Source of the DNA: a virus
Length of the DNA stretch: 64,000 nt
Virus record (IMG/VR): IMGVR_UViG_3300050120_000210
Location: 1-64,000 of that record
Direction: 5' to 3' (one strand)
A program made the translations under genes and the position numbers. Below are positions 41,509-49,157 of this stretch, piece after piece (the first letter of the stretch is position 1; the number at the start of each line of letters is the position of its first letter). The notes below the pieces were generated by a model that saw only the letters and a program-made list of their open reading frames with translations, was not told the DNA's origin and made no database searches.

Positions 41509-42215
41509 TGGACCTGAACGCTCTCGAACTCCGTGTGAAGAAAAAAGTCTCGGTGCTCTATCACGAGAAACACCCGGAACCGGGTGTGATCGTCGATGTC
41601 CCCGATTTCGACGCACGGATGGGTCGCCTACGGGCTTTCCAGCGGAACCTACGCGGCCATCGCGAGATCATGACGGCGCGGAAGAAGCGCGCCGATTACG
41701 TGGCCAGTCAGGTTGCCGTGCTGTGGGAACTTTCCCGCGCTCTGGCGGATGGAAAGCGTATCATGGCGTTCGACGTGGAACGCACGCTGTCGGAGATCAC
41801 GCAAGAAGTCGGCGTGACGACCTTCCGTCGTGGCGAAGGTTTTCGATCCTTCAACTTCCGAGTCGAAGGGGCGCCCAAGCGCGCCATGTCCTTTGCTTTT
41901 GGCAACTCCGATGTGATGCCGTGGGAAGAGATGAAACGCCGCCTCATGCTGGAAGGTGAACAGTCGGATTTCTATGTCGGCCATAGCATCGCGACCGACT
42001 TCGAGCATCTGAAGAGCAAGGGTCTACGCCTGCCGTTCCGGCCGATCATGGACACGTTCCATGCTTCCTGTCTCGTAGAGGAACGGGAGGGTGGCAAGCT
42101 GGGCGAACTCTGTGAATATCTTGGTGTGGACGCCAGTCGGCCGCACGGCGGTGGCAACGATGCTCGATACAATATGGAACTAGCCCTCGCCATGGTCGAT
42201 GCCTATGTCTCTTGA
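41508..42215 (+). CDS. DEDDh-type 3'-5' exonuclease-like protein
   Basis: 235 residues. The three Exo motifs are visible: MAFDVERT near 86 (D-x-E), YVGHSIATDFEHL near 154 (Asp), and HGGGNDARYN near 216 (His then Asp). The N-terminal 75 residues are basic and helical. It probably trims DNA or RNA ends. Its start overlaps the stop of the HNH-ligase fusion by one base, suggesting a joint role in end processing. Confidence 0.75.
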   Translation: MDLNALELRVKKKVSVLYHEKHPEPGVIVDVPDFDARMGRLRAFQRNLRGHREIMTARKKRADYVASQVAVLWELSRALADGKRIMAFDVERTLSEITQEVGVTTFRRGEGFRSFNFRVEGAPKRAMSFAFGNSDVMPWEEMKRRLMLEGEQSDFYVGHSIATDFEHLKSKGLRLPFRPIMDTFHASCLVEEREGGKLGELCEYLGVDASRPHGGGNDARYNMELALAMVDAYVS

Positions 42216-42465
42216 AGCGGCACAGTCTCGCTGCGACACCCTGAACATGCTGTTCAAGATGTATGAGATCAATTTGGTCTCGTCCTACAAGGACAGCGCC
42301 AGACGGCCATGGCGCCTTTCGGTCTCGAAAAACAAAACCGAGAAGCTGTTCACACTGACGACGGGCAACGGCCCGCAAATTCGGTTCTTCTGGTCGGGGA
42401 CGCAGATGGAAAACTACGCCCACCGACTCATTCGTCTCGTGCAGTCTCGTGCCGATGCTGAATGA
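42205..42465 (+). CDS. Small protein, LNxLLK domain
   Basis: 86 residues from an ATG at 42205 inside the end of the exonuclease gene (ATG at 42199 also open). LNMLFKMYEINLVSSYK is followed by strands and a C-terminal helix. A similar unit is repeated in the next gene. Basic overall. Function unknown. Confidence 0.6.
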   Translation: MSLEAAQSRCDTLNMLFKMYEINLVSSYKDSARRPWRLSVSKNKTEKLFTLTTGNGPQIRFFWSGTQMENYAHRLIRLVQSRADAE

Positions 42466-42889
42466 TCGTCGTATCCCCACCGGCGACGAGCACGAGCGTA
42501 TTCGAGCGTGCAATGAACGCCTGACTCCTTTGGGTCTCAAGGCGTTTTTCTTTTCGAAAGATGGCCCAAATGGATCACGCCGCCCGTTCCGGTTGACGCG
42601 CAATGGGCGGACGGATTCAATGCGCTACTTCACGACCATCGACGCTCTGGAAAGATATACCGACCGGGTGTTCACCGAGCAGGATCAAGTTCAAAAACTG
42701 AACGTCTTGCTGAAGATGTTCGATACCGGATACAAAACACAGATCATTTGGAAAAGTAACAAGTGCGAATATGAACTGAGTCCATCGGCTTCATATTCCG
42801 GGCGACCGAAAATGACCTTTCTATCTATTCGACAGTTGCTTGCGCGGGCTCAACGAATGATGGAAGAGCATCAAAAACTCGATGTCTGA
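42455..42889 (+). CDS. Hypothetical protein with two LNxLLK-type units
   Basis: 144 residues. Two similar units are visible: IRACNERLTPLGLKAFFFSK...YFTTIDALERYTDRVF and LNVLLKMFDTGYKTQIIWKS...FLSIRQLLARAQRMM. Each is helix, strands, helix. The 42205 product has one such unit, so the group arose by duplication. It overlaps the HNH gene by 8 bases. Confidence 0.6.
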   Translation: MLNDRRIPTGDEHERIRACNERLTPLGLKAFFFSKDGPNGSRRPFRLTRNGRTDSMRYFTTIDALERYTDRVFTEQDQVQKLNVLLKMFDTGYKTQIIWKSNKCEYELSPSASYSGRPKMTFLSIRQLLARAQRMMEEHQKLDV

Positions 42890-43181
42890 TTGTGAACTCT
42901 GCACCCGAGAACTCGTGCTCGGCCCGAGTATCGACGAACACCACCTGATTCCCAAACTGAAGGGCGGGAAACGTGGACCGACCGTGATTATCCACAAGGT
43001 CTGTCACGCGAAAATCCACTCGATTTTCACGGAATCCGAGCTTGCCCGCATCTACAACACCATCGAAAAGCTTCTAGAACACCCAGAAATAGAGAAATTC
43101 GTTAAATGGGTTTCTAAGAAGCATCCCGAGTTTTATGAGTCGAGCCGAGAGAGTAACGGCAAGCGTCGGAAGCGACGCTAA
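42882..43181 (+). CDS. HNH endonuclease
   Basis: 99 residues. The HNH signature is CELCTRELVLGPSIDEHHLIPK, then HKVCHAKIHSIF, with paired Cys for zinc. A Lys/Arg-rich tail (SNGKRRKRR) ends the protein. This compact HNH type is common in phages, with roles from packaging to host DNA cutting. Last gene of the HNH-ligase operon. Confidence 0.8.
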   Translation: MSDCELCTRELVLGPSIDEHHLIPKLKGGKRGPTVIIHKVCHAKIHSIFTESELARIYNTIEKLLEHPEIEKFVKWVSKKHPEFYESSRESNGKRRKRR

Positions 43182-43186
43182 TTTGG

Positions 43187-43216
43187 TTGACCCCTTCGAA
43201 ATCTGTGGGATACTCA
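43187..43216 (+). promoter_or_regulatory. Early-type promoter
   Basis: TTGACC at 43187-43192, an 18-bp spacer and TACTCA at 43211-43216. Drives the 43243-45885 operon. Confidence 0.55.
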
Positions 43217-43242
43217 AGTTCTAGTCCGCAGCGGAGGTCCCC

Positions 43243-43683
43243 ATGAAAGTCGCCATTTACCAGATGACCGTTGGTGCCCTCCGCAACCGCTACGATGACG
43301 CCGGTCGCAGGCTCGTCGATGAAGCCGCTGGCATCGTCCTTCGCGGCGTGGCCGAAAATCGCTACGTCTACAGCGGTCGCGTGAAGTTCGACGATCCGAT
43401 GATCGGCGAGGGCGATGCCCGTCAGCATGACTGGGCCGTCGCCATGGAGAAGGCGTTCTACGCCACTCAGAACGATTGCGCTGAGACCGGTCGTTGGACC
43501 GGCAACGAAAGCACCATCTATTCGGCCGCCGAGCGCCAGCGTTCGACCATGGTCGGCGACATCTTCGTCTATGGCGAAGACGCGTGGGTCGTGGCTTCCT
43601 GCGGCTTCAAGAAACTTCCGGCTCCGGTCGGCAAGGCGTTGGTTGAGGGCGCGAAGCCCGGCAACGCCATGGACGACATGTAG
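43243..43683 (+). CDS. Hypothetical protein
   Basis: 146 residues, with GGAGG upstream. Alpha/beta, with no recognised motif. It is the first gene after the promoter at 43187, followed by a membrane protein. Confidence 0.6.
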   Translation: MKVAIYQMTVGALRNRYDDAGRRLVDEAAGIVLRGVAENRYVYSGRVKFDDPMIGEGDARQHDWAVAMEKAFYATQNDCAETGRWTGNESTIYSAAERQRSTMVGDIFVYGEDAWVVASCGFKKLPAPVGKALVEGAKPGNAMDDM

Positions 43684-43694
43684 GAGAACCAGAC

Positions 43695-44027
43695 ATGACC
43701 ACGCGCAAGAAAATCATCTTCGGCTTCGCCACGTTCTACCTCGTGTGCGGCCTGACCGTCTCGTCCCTGCTCGCCTACGCTCTGCCCGCGACGAGCATCT
43801 CCGGTCGGCTCTATCTGATCGTCATCTGGCCAGCGATGGTTTCGGCTGGCAGTTTCCACACGCCTACCCCGCCGATCCCGGCGTGGTGCTTCAGCTTCTC
43901 CGGCGGCAAGGAACTCGATCAATGGATTCCCTTCGCGGGTCTGATGCTGGGCATGGCGATCTTTTTGGTCCTGCTGTTCACCGGCAAGATCAAAATCGGC
44001 AACGGTCTGCGTATCCGTAGCAAGTGA
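43695..44027 (+). CDS. Membrane protein with about three spans
   Basis: 110 residues with hydrophobic helices near 7-28, 40-55 and 78-97 and a basic tail (KIKIGNGLRIRSK). GGAG is upstream. The stop is coupled to the next gene (GTGA). Function unknown. Confidence 0.6.
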   Translation: MTTRKKIIFGFATFYLVCGLTVSSLLAYALPATSISGRLYLIVIWPAMVSAGSFHTPTPPIPAWCFSFSGGKELDQWIPFAGLMLGMAIFLVLLFTGKIKIGNGLRIRSK

Positions 44028-45118
44028 CCGACCTTCTCAACGATTTCGCTGCGGCGGCCGAGAAGGAAAAGCACCTCCAATGCTATCGGGGGCTGATCCG
44101 CCGAGCGCGCCCCTATACGCTCGATGACGACGCCACTGCGTTGATTACGGAACTGGCGTCCGGCCCGACGATCAACGACAAGCTGTCGATCTATCGCATC
44201 CTCGCCCGTCTCCCGTTTGACGTGGTCTGGCTCGAACTGAACTACGATGCCCGCTACTACGCCCGCGTGGCGCTGGGCACATCGGTCGGTGAGAAGCCCA
44301 AGGATGTTCCCGACCGCATGGGCTGGCTCATGGAGCGCGTCACAGACACGGTGTGGCGAGCGACCACCATCATCCGATATGGTAAGGGCGTGACCGAGAG
44401 TGGCCGCCAAGTCGATACCTTCGGCTGCACCCATGTCATCTCGACGGAAGGCCCCCTAGAGTTCCGCTCGTTCGTCCGAGACCCTGTCCTGCGTCAAGCG
44501 GTCAAAGAGATCAACGAACCCGAACCCGACCGCGAAGCGTCCATGATCGCGGCGCTGATGTGGGGTTTCGGTGAGAGCGCGAACACGGCGGTCCATAACG
44601 GCCAAAAGATGATGCACATCGGCCTGCCGAGCCACCTCAACAAATCCAACGCCGTTGATCTGCCCGCCTCGTGGGAACCCATGATGGAGAAGGTCAGCAA
44701 GGGTGTGACAAGCGTGAAGCTCGCCCGCACCAAAGAGTTCATGATGACCTCGGCGGTTGAGCTTCAGGGCGACCTTCGTTTTCTGATGGCGGCGTTGGCT
44801 ACCCTCAACGAAGTGCCGATCACTTATGCCGATTTCAAGCCGAAGGGCTCGCGCCGCATCGGCGGCGGCATCAAGGAATATCTGGTCAACCGCATCGTGA
44901 CCATCGCCATCCCGAAGAAATATGGCCGCACCAACAAAGTCATGAAGATGCTTCGTCTGGCCGAAGTGCGGATGCGGCGCCACGAGGTGTCCGGCTACTG
45001 GAAGCGTGTGCGCTTCGGTGACGGCCGGGTCGAACGTCGGTGGATCAATGAATATATGCGCGGTGACGCCGGACTGGGTTTCGTGCGGCAAGAACGCGAA
45101 GTCGTGGAGTCCAAGTGA
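44024..45118 (+). CDS. Hypothetical phage protein with C-terminal RRHEVSGYWK motif
   Basis: 364 residues from a GTG overlapping the previous stop. The C-terminus (RMRRHEVSGYWKRVR followed by RRWINEYMRGDAGLG) is a motif I recall from uncharacterised proteins in many large phages, usually RRHxVRGHWR...RGDxxLG. The N-terminal 280 residues are mixed alpha/beta. It is coupled to the HD protein. Role unknown. Confidence 0.6.
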   Translation: MTDLLNDFAAAAEKEKHLQCYRGLIRRARPYTLDDDATALITELASGPTINDKLSIYRILARLPFDVVWLELNYDARYYARVALGTSVGEKPKDVPDRMGWLMERVTDTVWRATTIIRYGKGVTESGRQVDTFGCTHVISTEGPLEFRSFVRDPVLRQAVKEINEPEPDREASMIAALMWGFGESANTAVHNGQKMMHIGLPSHLNKSNAVDLPASWEPMMEKVSKGVTSVKLARTKEFMMTSAVELQGDLRFLMAALATLNEVPITYADFKPKGSRRIGGGIKEYLVNRIVTIAIPKKYGRTNKVMKMLRLAEVRMRRHEVSGYWKRVRFGDGRVERRWINEYMRGDAGLGFVRQEREVVESK

Positions 45119-45885
45119 TGCTCGAATCAACTTTCAACCGTGGCCTGCTGTGGACCTATTGGAAGACCGCACACGCCCAATTGGGCGTGGCCCTCGGTGA
45201 TAGAGGCCAAGACGAGTTCAATACGATCCTTGCGGCCTATAAAGCCAAGGGTCGGAAGTATCATGGCATCAAGCATCTGGTGCACGGGCTTGACATGATC
45301 CGTCAAATCCAACGGTCGCTGCTGGATTTGGGAACCAGTTTCGCGCGCATTGGTCCCAGCGTGGACATGCAACCGCAAACCGGTCTCACGTTCCGTGAGA
45401 TGGCGCTGCTGGTGCTCGCGTTTTTCTATCACGACATCATCTACGACGTGTCTCGTAAGGACAACGAAGTGATGAGCGCCAAGCGGGCGCGAGAATATCT
45501 GTCGGCGTTCCTGCGCGAGGACGAACTCCTGCGGATCGACGTTTTGATCCATGCGACGGCCGACCATCAGAACTCCGACGTGACCGACCCACTGTGGCCG
45601 CTTATGAACGACGGCGATCTCGCGATCATGGCGGCGAAGCGGCCGATCTACGAGCAGTATGGGAAGAAGGTTTGGCAGGAATATCGCGCCATCGTCAAAC
45701 GCCTGCCGTTCGTGACGGGGCGGGCGGACTTCATCAAGAAGTTCGGCTCAAAGCCCATCTTCCGCACGGAGTTCATGATGGGTCGCAAAGAAGAGATCGC
45801 GAAAGAAAATCTCTTTTGGGAATATGCTCGTCTAGTCAAAGAGGCCGACGAGTTGATGGCAGCCCACGCGAATGGCGCCCCGTAA
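45118..45885 (+). CDS. HD-domain phosphohydrolase-like protein
   Basis: 255 residues from the ATG at 45118 (TGATG overlap). It matches predicted metal-dependent HD phosphohydrolases: YHGIKHLVHGLDMIR near 42 (first His), FFYHDIIYD near 102 (HD pair), SAKRAREYL, then LIHATADHQ near 142. The substrate is probably a nucleotide or phosphoester. It ends the operon with the hairpin at 45874. Confidence 0.75.
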   Translation: MLESTFNRGLLWTYWKTAHAQLGVALGDRGQDEFNTILAAYKAKGRKYHGIKHLVHGLDMIRQIQRSLLDLGTSFARIGPSVDMQPQTGLTFREMALLVLAFFYHDIIYDVSRKDNEVMSAKRAREYLSAFLREDELLRIDVLIHATADHQNSDVTDPLWPLMNDGDLAIMAAKRPIYEQYGKKVWQEYRAIVKRLPFVTGRADFIKKFGSKPIFRTEFMMGRKEEIAKENLFWEYARLVKEADELMAAHANGAP

Positions 45886-45893
45886 AGGGCGCC
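45874..45893. terminator. GC hairpin between convergent genes
   Basis: GGCGCCC and GGGCGCC form a 7-bp stem with a 6-base loop over the HD stop codon. There is no T-run, so termination would be weak or factor-assisted. Confidence 0.4.
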
Positions 45894-45927
45894 ACCACGT
45901 AGTCATATGCCATTCTTGCTCAGTCGC

Positions 45928-46314
45928 TTAGGCAGCGGCGGGAGCGGCAACCATCGCCGCCTTGGCTTCGAAAGCCAGAGCGTCGATTTCGGCCTTGAAC
46001 GCTGCGACCATGCGGTCCAGCGCGTCAATCGCCATCGGGGTCAGAACGGTGCCTGCGGGCACGTAGTGTGCGAGCGCAGCGGAAATGGCGGGGGTGATGG
46101 CAGTCAGGCCGACATCCAGAGCCGCCTTCATGGCCGTGTCACCCATATCAACTGCGTTGGACGCAGCTTGCTTCAGGTCGGGCAGGATGGCGTTGATTGC
46201 ATCATGCAGGGGCGCGGGGAGGTGATTCACGAGGGCCACGGCGTCGGCTTCGATCTTGGCAGCAGCGTCAGAGAAGCTGAGCTTGCCATGCAGGACTTCA
46301 GTAAGGATGGACAT
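45928..46314 (-). CDS. Hypothetical Ala-rich helical late protein
   Basis: 128 residues, with GGAG upstream. All helical and Ala-rich (ALVNHLPAPLHDAINAILPDL), with a hydrophobic but not clearly transmembrane centre. Preceded by a GATAAATA late box, so probably a virion-associated protein. No family recognised. Confidence 0.6.
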   Translation of the reverse strand: MSILTEVLHGKLSFSDAAAKIEADAVALVNHLPAPLHDAINAILPDLKQAASNAVDMGDTAMKAALDVGLTAITPAISAALAHYVPAGTVLTPMAIDALDRMVAAFKAEIDALAFEAKAAMVAAPAAA

Positions 46315-46344
46315 ATTGGGTCTCCAAAGGAATGGTTATGACCC

Positions 46345-46352
46345 TATTTATC
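46345..46352 (-). promoter_or_regulatory. Late promoter box GATAAATA
   Basis: On the minus strand GGCGAGATAAATAGGG lies about 30 bases before the start at 46314. Confidence 0.6.
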
Positions 46353-46404
46353 TCGCCATTCCGAGCAGCCGTTCGTAAGGGCAAAATCGTTAATTAGTGA
46401 CTCG

Positions 46405-46432
46405 TTGACCAGATCAGCGGTATGGTGAAGGC
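46405..46432 (+). promoter_or_regulatory. Early-type promoter (weak -10)
   Basis: TTGACC at 46405-46410 in GACTCGTTGACCAGAT. The -35 context is typical but the -10 region (around GAAGGC) is poor. Confidence 0.45.
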
Positions 46433-46451
46433 ATTCAAATGAGCTATTTCG

Positions 46452-47045
46452 ATGCCCAAACCCATTCAAAAAAGCAAAATCCAGTTCGCTCTTCGTGCGG
46501 CCGACAAAACATATTGGGACGGCCGTAGTCGCCGAAGATTGCGTCACGGCGCCATGGCCGCATGGTATCCGAAACTGAGCGCAGTGCCGACTTTTTGGTC
46601 TACTCAGAAAAAAGCGGCCTCGCAGTGGAAGAAGTATGAGCTTGAGCGACTATGCGGTGAAGATGTGCCGCCGCTGCACTTGGTTCAATACAAGCTGGAA
46701 GCCGTCGAGACGAACGAGATCATTCTCCAAGTCAGTTTCGCCGACACGGTCTACGAGCGCATCAAGCGCGCGCATGGCCTAGATTTCTCGCAAGCGTTCC
46801 TGAAGGTCACCAAGGAATGTGACTCGAAACGAGAGCAAATCGAAGAATATAAGTATGCGTTCCGCCGTCGCGGCGCGACGAAAACCATCATCGAAGAACA
46901 AATGCCGGAAGCGATCTCTTATGGCTTTGTCACCATCGTGAAATCTGAACGAGACTGGGTCTACGCACGAATGTTGCTCGGAAGCCAGTTCACGGAACAC
47001 TGGGAAATGGCTCCGTTCTATGATATAAATACGCCACTCGGCTAA
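46452..47045 (+). CDS. Hypothetical basic protein
   Basis: 197 residues, basic N-terminus (MPKPIQKSKIQFALR...GRSRRRLRHG), helical middle, then a C-terminal TIVKSERDWVYARMLLGSQF strand-helix that faintly recalls the aromatic family. No domain recognised. A late box lies over its last codons. Confidence 0.6.
   Translation: MPKPIQKSKIQFALRAADKTYWDGRSRRRLRHGAMAAWYPKLSAVPTFWSTQKKAASQWKKYELERLCGEDVPPLHLVQYKLEAVETNEIILQVSFADTVYERIKRAHGLDFSQAFLKVTKECDSKREQIEEYKYAFRRRGATKTIIEEQMPEAISYGFVTIVKSERDWVYARMLLGSQFTEHWEMAPFYDINTPLG
47024..47031 (+). promoter_or_regulatory. Late promoter box TATAAATA
   Basis: A perfect match to the T4 late consensus, inside the end of the upstream gene and about 50 bases before the AlaRS-like gene. 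Confidence 0.5.
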
Positions 47046-47071
47046 TGTCAGCCGAGCTTAGGAGGTTGTCT

Positions 47072-47092
47072 ATGTCACTGCGGGACGCTTGA
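47072..47092 (+). CDS. Six-residue leader peptide upstream of AlaRS-like gene
   Basis: A perfect AGGAGG at 47060-47065 stands 6 bases before an ATG that encodes MSLRDA and stops at TGA (47090-47092). The stop overlaps the TTG start of the AlaRS-like frame (TTGA). Either it is a leader that couples translation, or a -1 frameshift joins it to the main protein. Confidence 0.45.
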   Translation: MSLRDA

Positions 47093-47919
47093 CGCGCCGG
47101 TTCGAAACTTTCTGCGAGACGCGAGGGATTTCGTTCCACCACGAGGATCACGTTCGATCCTATGATTCCACGACGCTGTTCTGCCCGGCGGGTATGCAGC
47201 AGTTCAAATCCCAGTTCCGAGACCCCAACTACCGGGGAACCGTCTCGAACATTCAGGGATGTCTACGCCTCAATGATCTCGATGAGATCGGCGACGGCAC
47301 CCACCTACTCCACTTCGACATGATGGGCTTGTTCTCCTTCCGCGAACTCAGCGTTCAGGATGCGGTGAACTTTTGGTTCGATTTCCTTGAAGAGATCGGC
47401 CTACGTCCAGACACGGTCACGATCCACCCAGATCGTATGGAGGAGTGGCGCGGGCTCTACGACGGCCGCAACGTCATCGTGAAGCCCGATGTGGAATGCA
47501 TCTGGTCGGACGGTGAAATCGGCGGCTATTGCACCGAGTTCTACATCGACGGTGTCGAGATCGGGAACATCGTCAACACCAACGGCGATTGCATCGACGT
47601 GGGCTTCGGCCTTGACCGTCTGTTGTTGTTCCTCGGAGATATCCCACCAGACAGGATCACCGTGCTCCAACGCGGGATCGGCCAGATTATCAAGTCGGGT
47701 TTCGTGCCGGGCAATAAGCAACAGGGCTACACCCTTCGGCGCCTGTTGCGACTTCTAGTGCGTGAGGGAGGCGATCTAGATCATCCGTTCTTCGAAGAAG
47801 AGCGGGTCCGGCAAAATCTTTTGAGAGAAAAGTTTGAGCGCCTGTCGCCCAAACATGGGGACAAACCACCAGAGTGGTGGATGGACACCCACGGTATCGA
47901 GGTATCCGACTTCAGGTAA
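47089..47919 (+). CDS. Alanyl-tRNA synthetase-like catalytic domain, stand-alone
   Basis: 276 residues against about 875 for AlaRS. The class II catalytic core of AlaRS is recognisable: LFCPAGMQQFKSQF (AlaRS TNAGMxQFK) near 31, GCLRLNDLDEIG near 59, HFDMMGLFSFRE near 76 (FEMLGNFSF), IGGYCTEFYIDG near 144, and motif 3 IDVGFGLDRLL near 169, which keeps the Asp that holds the alanine amino group. It ends just after QGYTLRRLLRLLVREGG, the start of the tRNA-recognition part. Editing and C-Ala domains are absent. The acceptor may be a tRNA or another molecule. Confidence 0.8.
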   Translation: MTRRFETFCETRGISFHHEDHVRSYDSTTLFCPAGMQQFKSQFRDPNYRGTVSNIQGCLRLNDLDEIGDGTHLLHFDMMGLFSFRELSVQDAVNFWFDFLEEIGLRPDTVTIHPDRMEEWRGLYDGRNVIVKPDVECIWSDGEIGGYCTEFYIDGVEIGNIVNTNGDCIDVGFGLDRLLLFLGDIPPDRITVLQRGIGQIIKSGFVPGNKQQGYTLRRLLRLLVREGGDLDHPFFEEERVRQNLLREKFERLSPKHGDKPPEWWMDTHGIEVSDFR

Positions 47920-48121
47920 GGTATCGGCTCCGGTTAGCATCGTTCTGACCGGAGTCGTATCCCCGACCAAACTCGGAAGCCAGTGCGGCGTTCAACGCGG
48001 CGGCTGTGCGCTGAGCCTGAGCTTCCAGCGGAACCGACAGTTCGAGGCCAATGTGCTTCCCGTGATAGAGGATGCACCAGCGCCCAGCGTCGTTTCGATC
48101 AGTGGTATAAGGCTCGCTCAT
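47912..48121 (-). CDS. Small hypothetical late protein
   Basis: 69 residues. It has the character of a short dsDNA-phage helper protein: RWCILYHGKHIGLEL strands, then an AQRTAAALNAALASEF helix. The late box TATAAATA is 6 bases before its ATG. Its 3' end overlaps the AlaRS-like gene on the other strand by 8 bases. Confidence 0.6.
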   Translation of the reverse strand: MSEPYTTDRNDAGRWCILYHGKHIGLELSVPLEAQAQRTAAALNAALASEFGRGYDSGQNDANRSRYLT

Positions 48122-48127
48122 ACCCCT

Positions 48128-48135
48128 TATTTATA
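48128..48135 (-). promoter_or_regulatory. Late promoter box TATAAATA
   Basis: A perfect T4-type late box on the minus strand, separated from the ATG at 48121 by only AGGGGT. It overlaps the stop codon of the upstream gene. Confidence 0.65.
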
Positions 48136-48388
48136 TCGGCTTAGAACCCTTCCGCAGGCCCTTCAGGGCCTCAGTCACAATTGCCGCACCTACTGGGTCC
48201 ACTGGCATCTCCGGCACTTTCTCGGGATCGCAGTTGAGGCCCATTTCCTCAAGTTGGCGGCGGACGATCAAGAAGTCCTGACCCCACCACGCGTCATCAC
48301 CCTCGATACCGCGCTCGACCATGCTGAAGATCAGAGACCAGACGGAGTTGCGGAACTCTTCGTATGAAAGTTCAGTTTTCTTCGTCAT
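48131..48388 (-). CDS. Hypothetical acidic protein
   Basis: 85 residues. Helical N-terminal half (ELSYEEFRNSVWSLIFSMVERG) and a loop-rich acidic half. It overlaps the upstream gene by 17 bases. Function unknown. Confidence 0.6.
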   Translation of the reverse strand: MTKKTELSYEEFRNSVWSLIFSMVERGIEGDDAWWGQDFLIVRRQLEEMGLNCDPEKVPEMPVDPVGAAIVTEALKGLRKGSKPI

Positions 48389-49157
48389 ATTTCGCCTTCT
48401 CCTTGACGATGGCTTCGACCATGAACTTCCCGAGCATGGTGTAACCGTTTTCGTTGAAGTCCTGCGATCCGGCGCCGGGCGTCGGCATCAGTGCCTTGCG
48501 AAGGGCGTTCATGCCCATGAACACTTGCCACAGGTTCAGAAGGTCTTCGAGATTTTGCTCCCTCTGCGCGTCGGACATATCGCGTCTACCAAGCATCGGA
48601 TTGAGTTGATTCTTCAGAGGCCAGATGGGCATTTCGCCAGTATTGAAAATGCGGCCCATTTCCTCTCGCAAAGTCCAAATATGATGCTGGTTTTCTTCGT
48701 TCTCGGCGCCAATATGGATCGCGATCTCAGAATCAAGTGCATGAAACTTATCGCGTTTCATGGCGATGCTTTGTCCGACCGTGGTGGGCATGTCGGCGCC
48801 CCACGAGTCGATGGGCATGTCCTTCAACATCTGAAACGCGTCTTCACGGATCATCCATTGAAAATAGTTCGGCGGAAACTCGGGGTTGTCGTCTTCCTCT
48901 TTGACGAGACCGACGCCGATAGACAGAGCAGAATTGAAGAACCGCTCTTCCTCTCCTTCATCGAAATCGACCCAACCGTAATCGTTGTATTTCCCCTTGG
49001 TGAGAATGGTGATCGGCTGGAACAGATCGAACGCACGATATAGCGATGAGTTACCCGACTCTTTCTGAGGTGTGAGTTTGATCGCCATGATGCGAACCGG
49101 CTCGGGATACACAATCGCAAGACCGGTCAGCCCACAAGTTTCATGCCAGCAACCCAT
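48372..49157 (-). CDS. Large-phage conserved-type hypothetical protein
   Basis: 261 residues. The start MGCWHETCGLTGLAI is a pattern I recall from uncharacterised proteins of large phages (GCxHETCxxTxLPI), perhaps a metal or substrate pocket. The rest is alpha/beta with acidic helices. It starts at the stop of the upstream gene (TAATG). No function can be assigned. Confidence 0.6.
   Translation of the reverse strand: MGCWHETCGLTGLAIVYPEPVRIMAIKLTPQKESGNSSLYRAFDLFQPITILTKGKYNDYGWVDFDEGEEERFFNSALSIGVGLVKEEDDNPEFPPNYFQWMIREDAFQMLKDMPIDSWGADMPTTVGQSIAMKRDKFHALDSEIAIHIGAENEENQHHIWTLREEMGRIFNTGEMPIWPLKNQLNPMLGRRDMSDAQREQNLEDLLNLWQVFMGMNALRKALMPTPGAGSQDFNENGYTMLGKFMVEAIVKEKAKYDEEN

Noticed and set aside
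47195-47215. Possible second tRNA T-arm-like match (GTTCAAATC)
   Set aside because: It lies inside the AlaRS-like coding sequence and no other tRNA arms are near.
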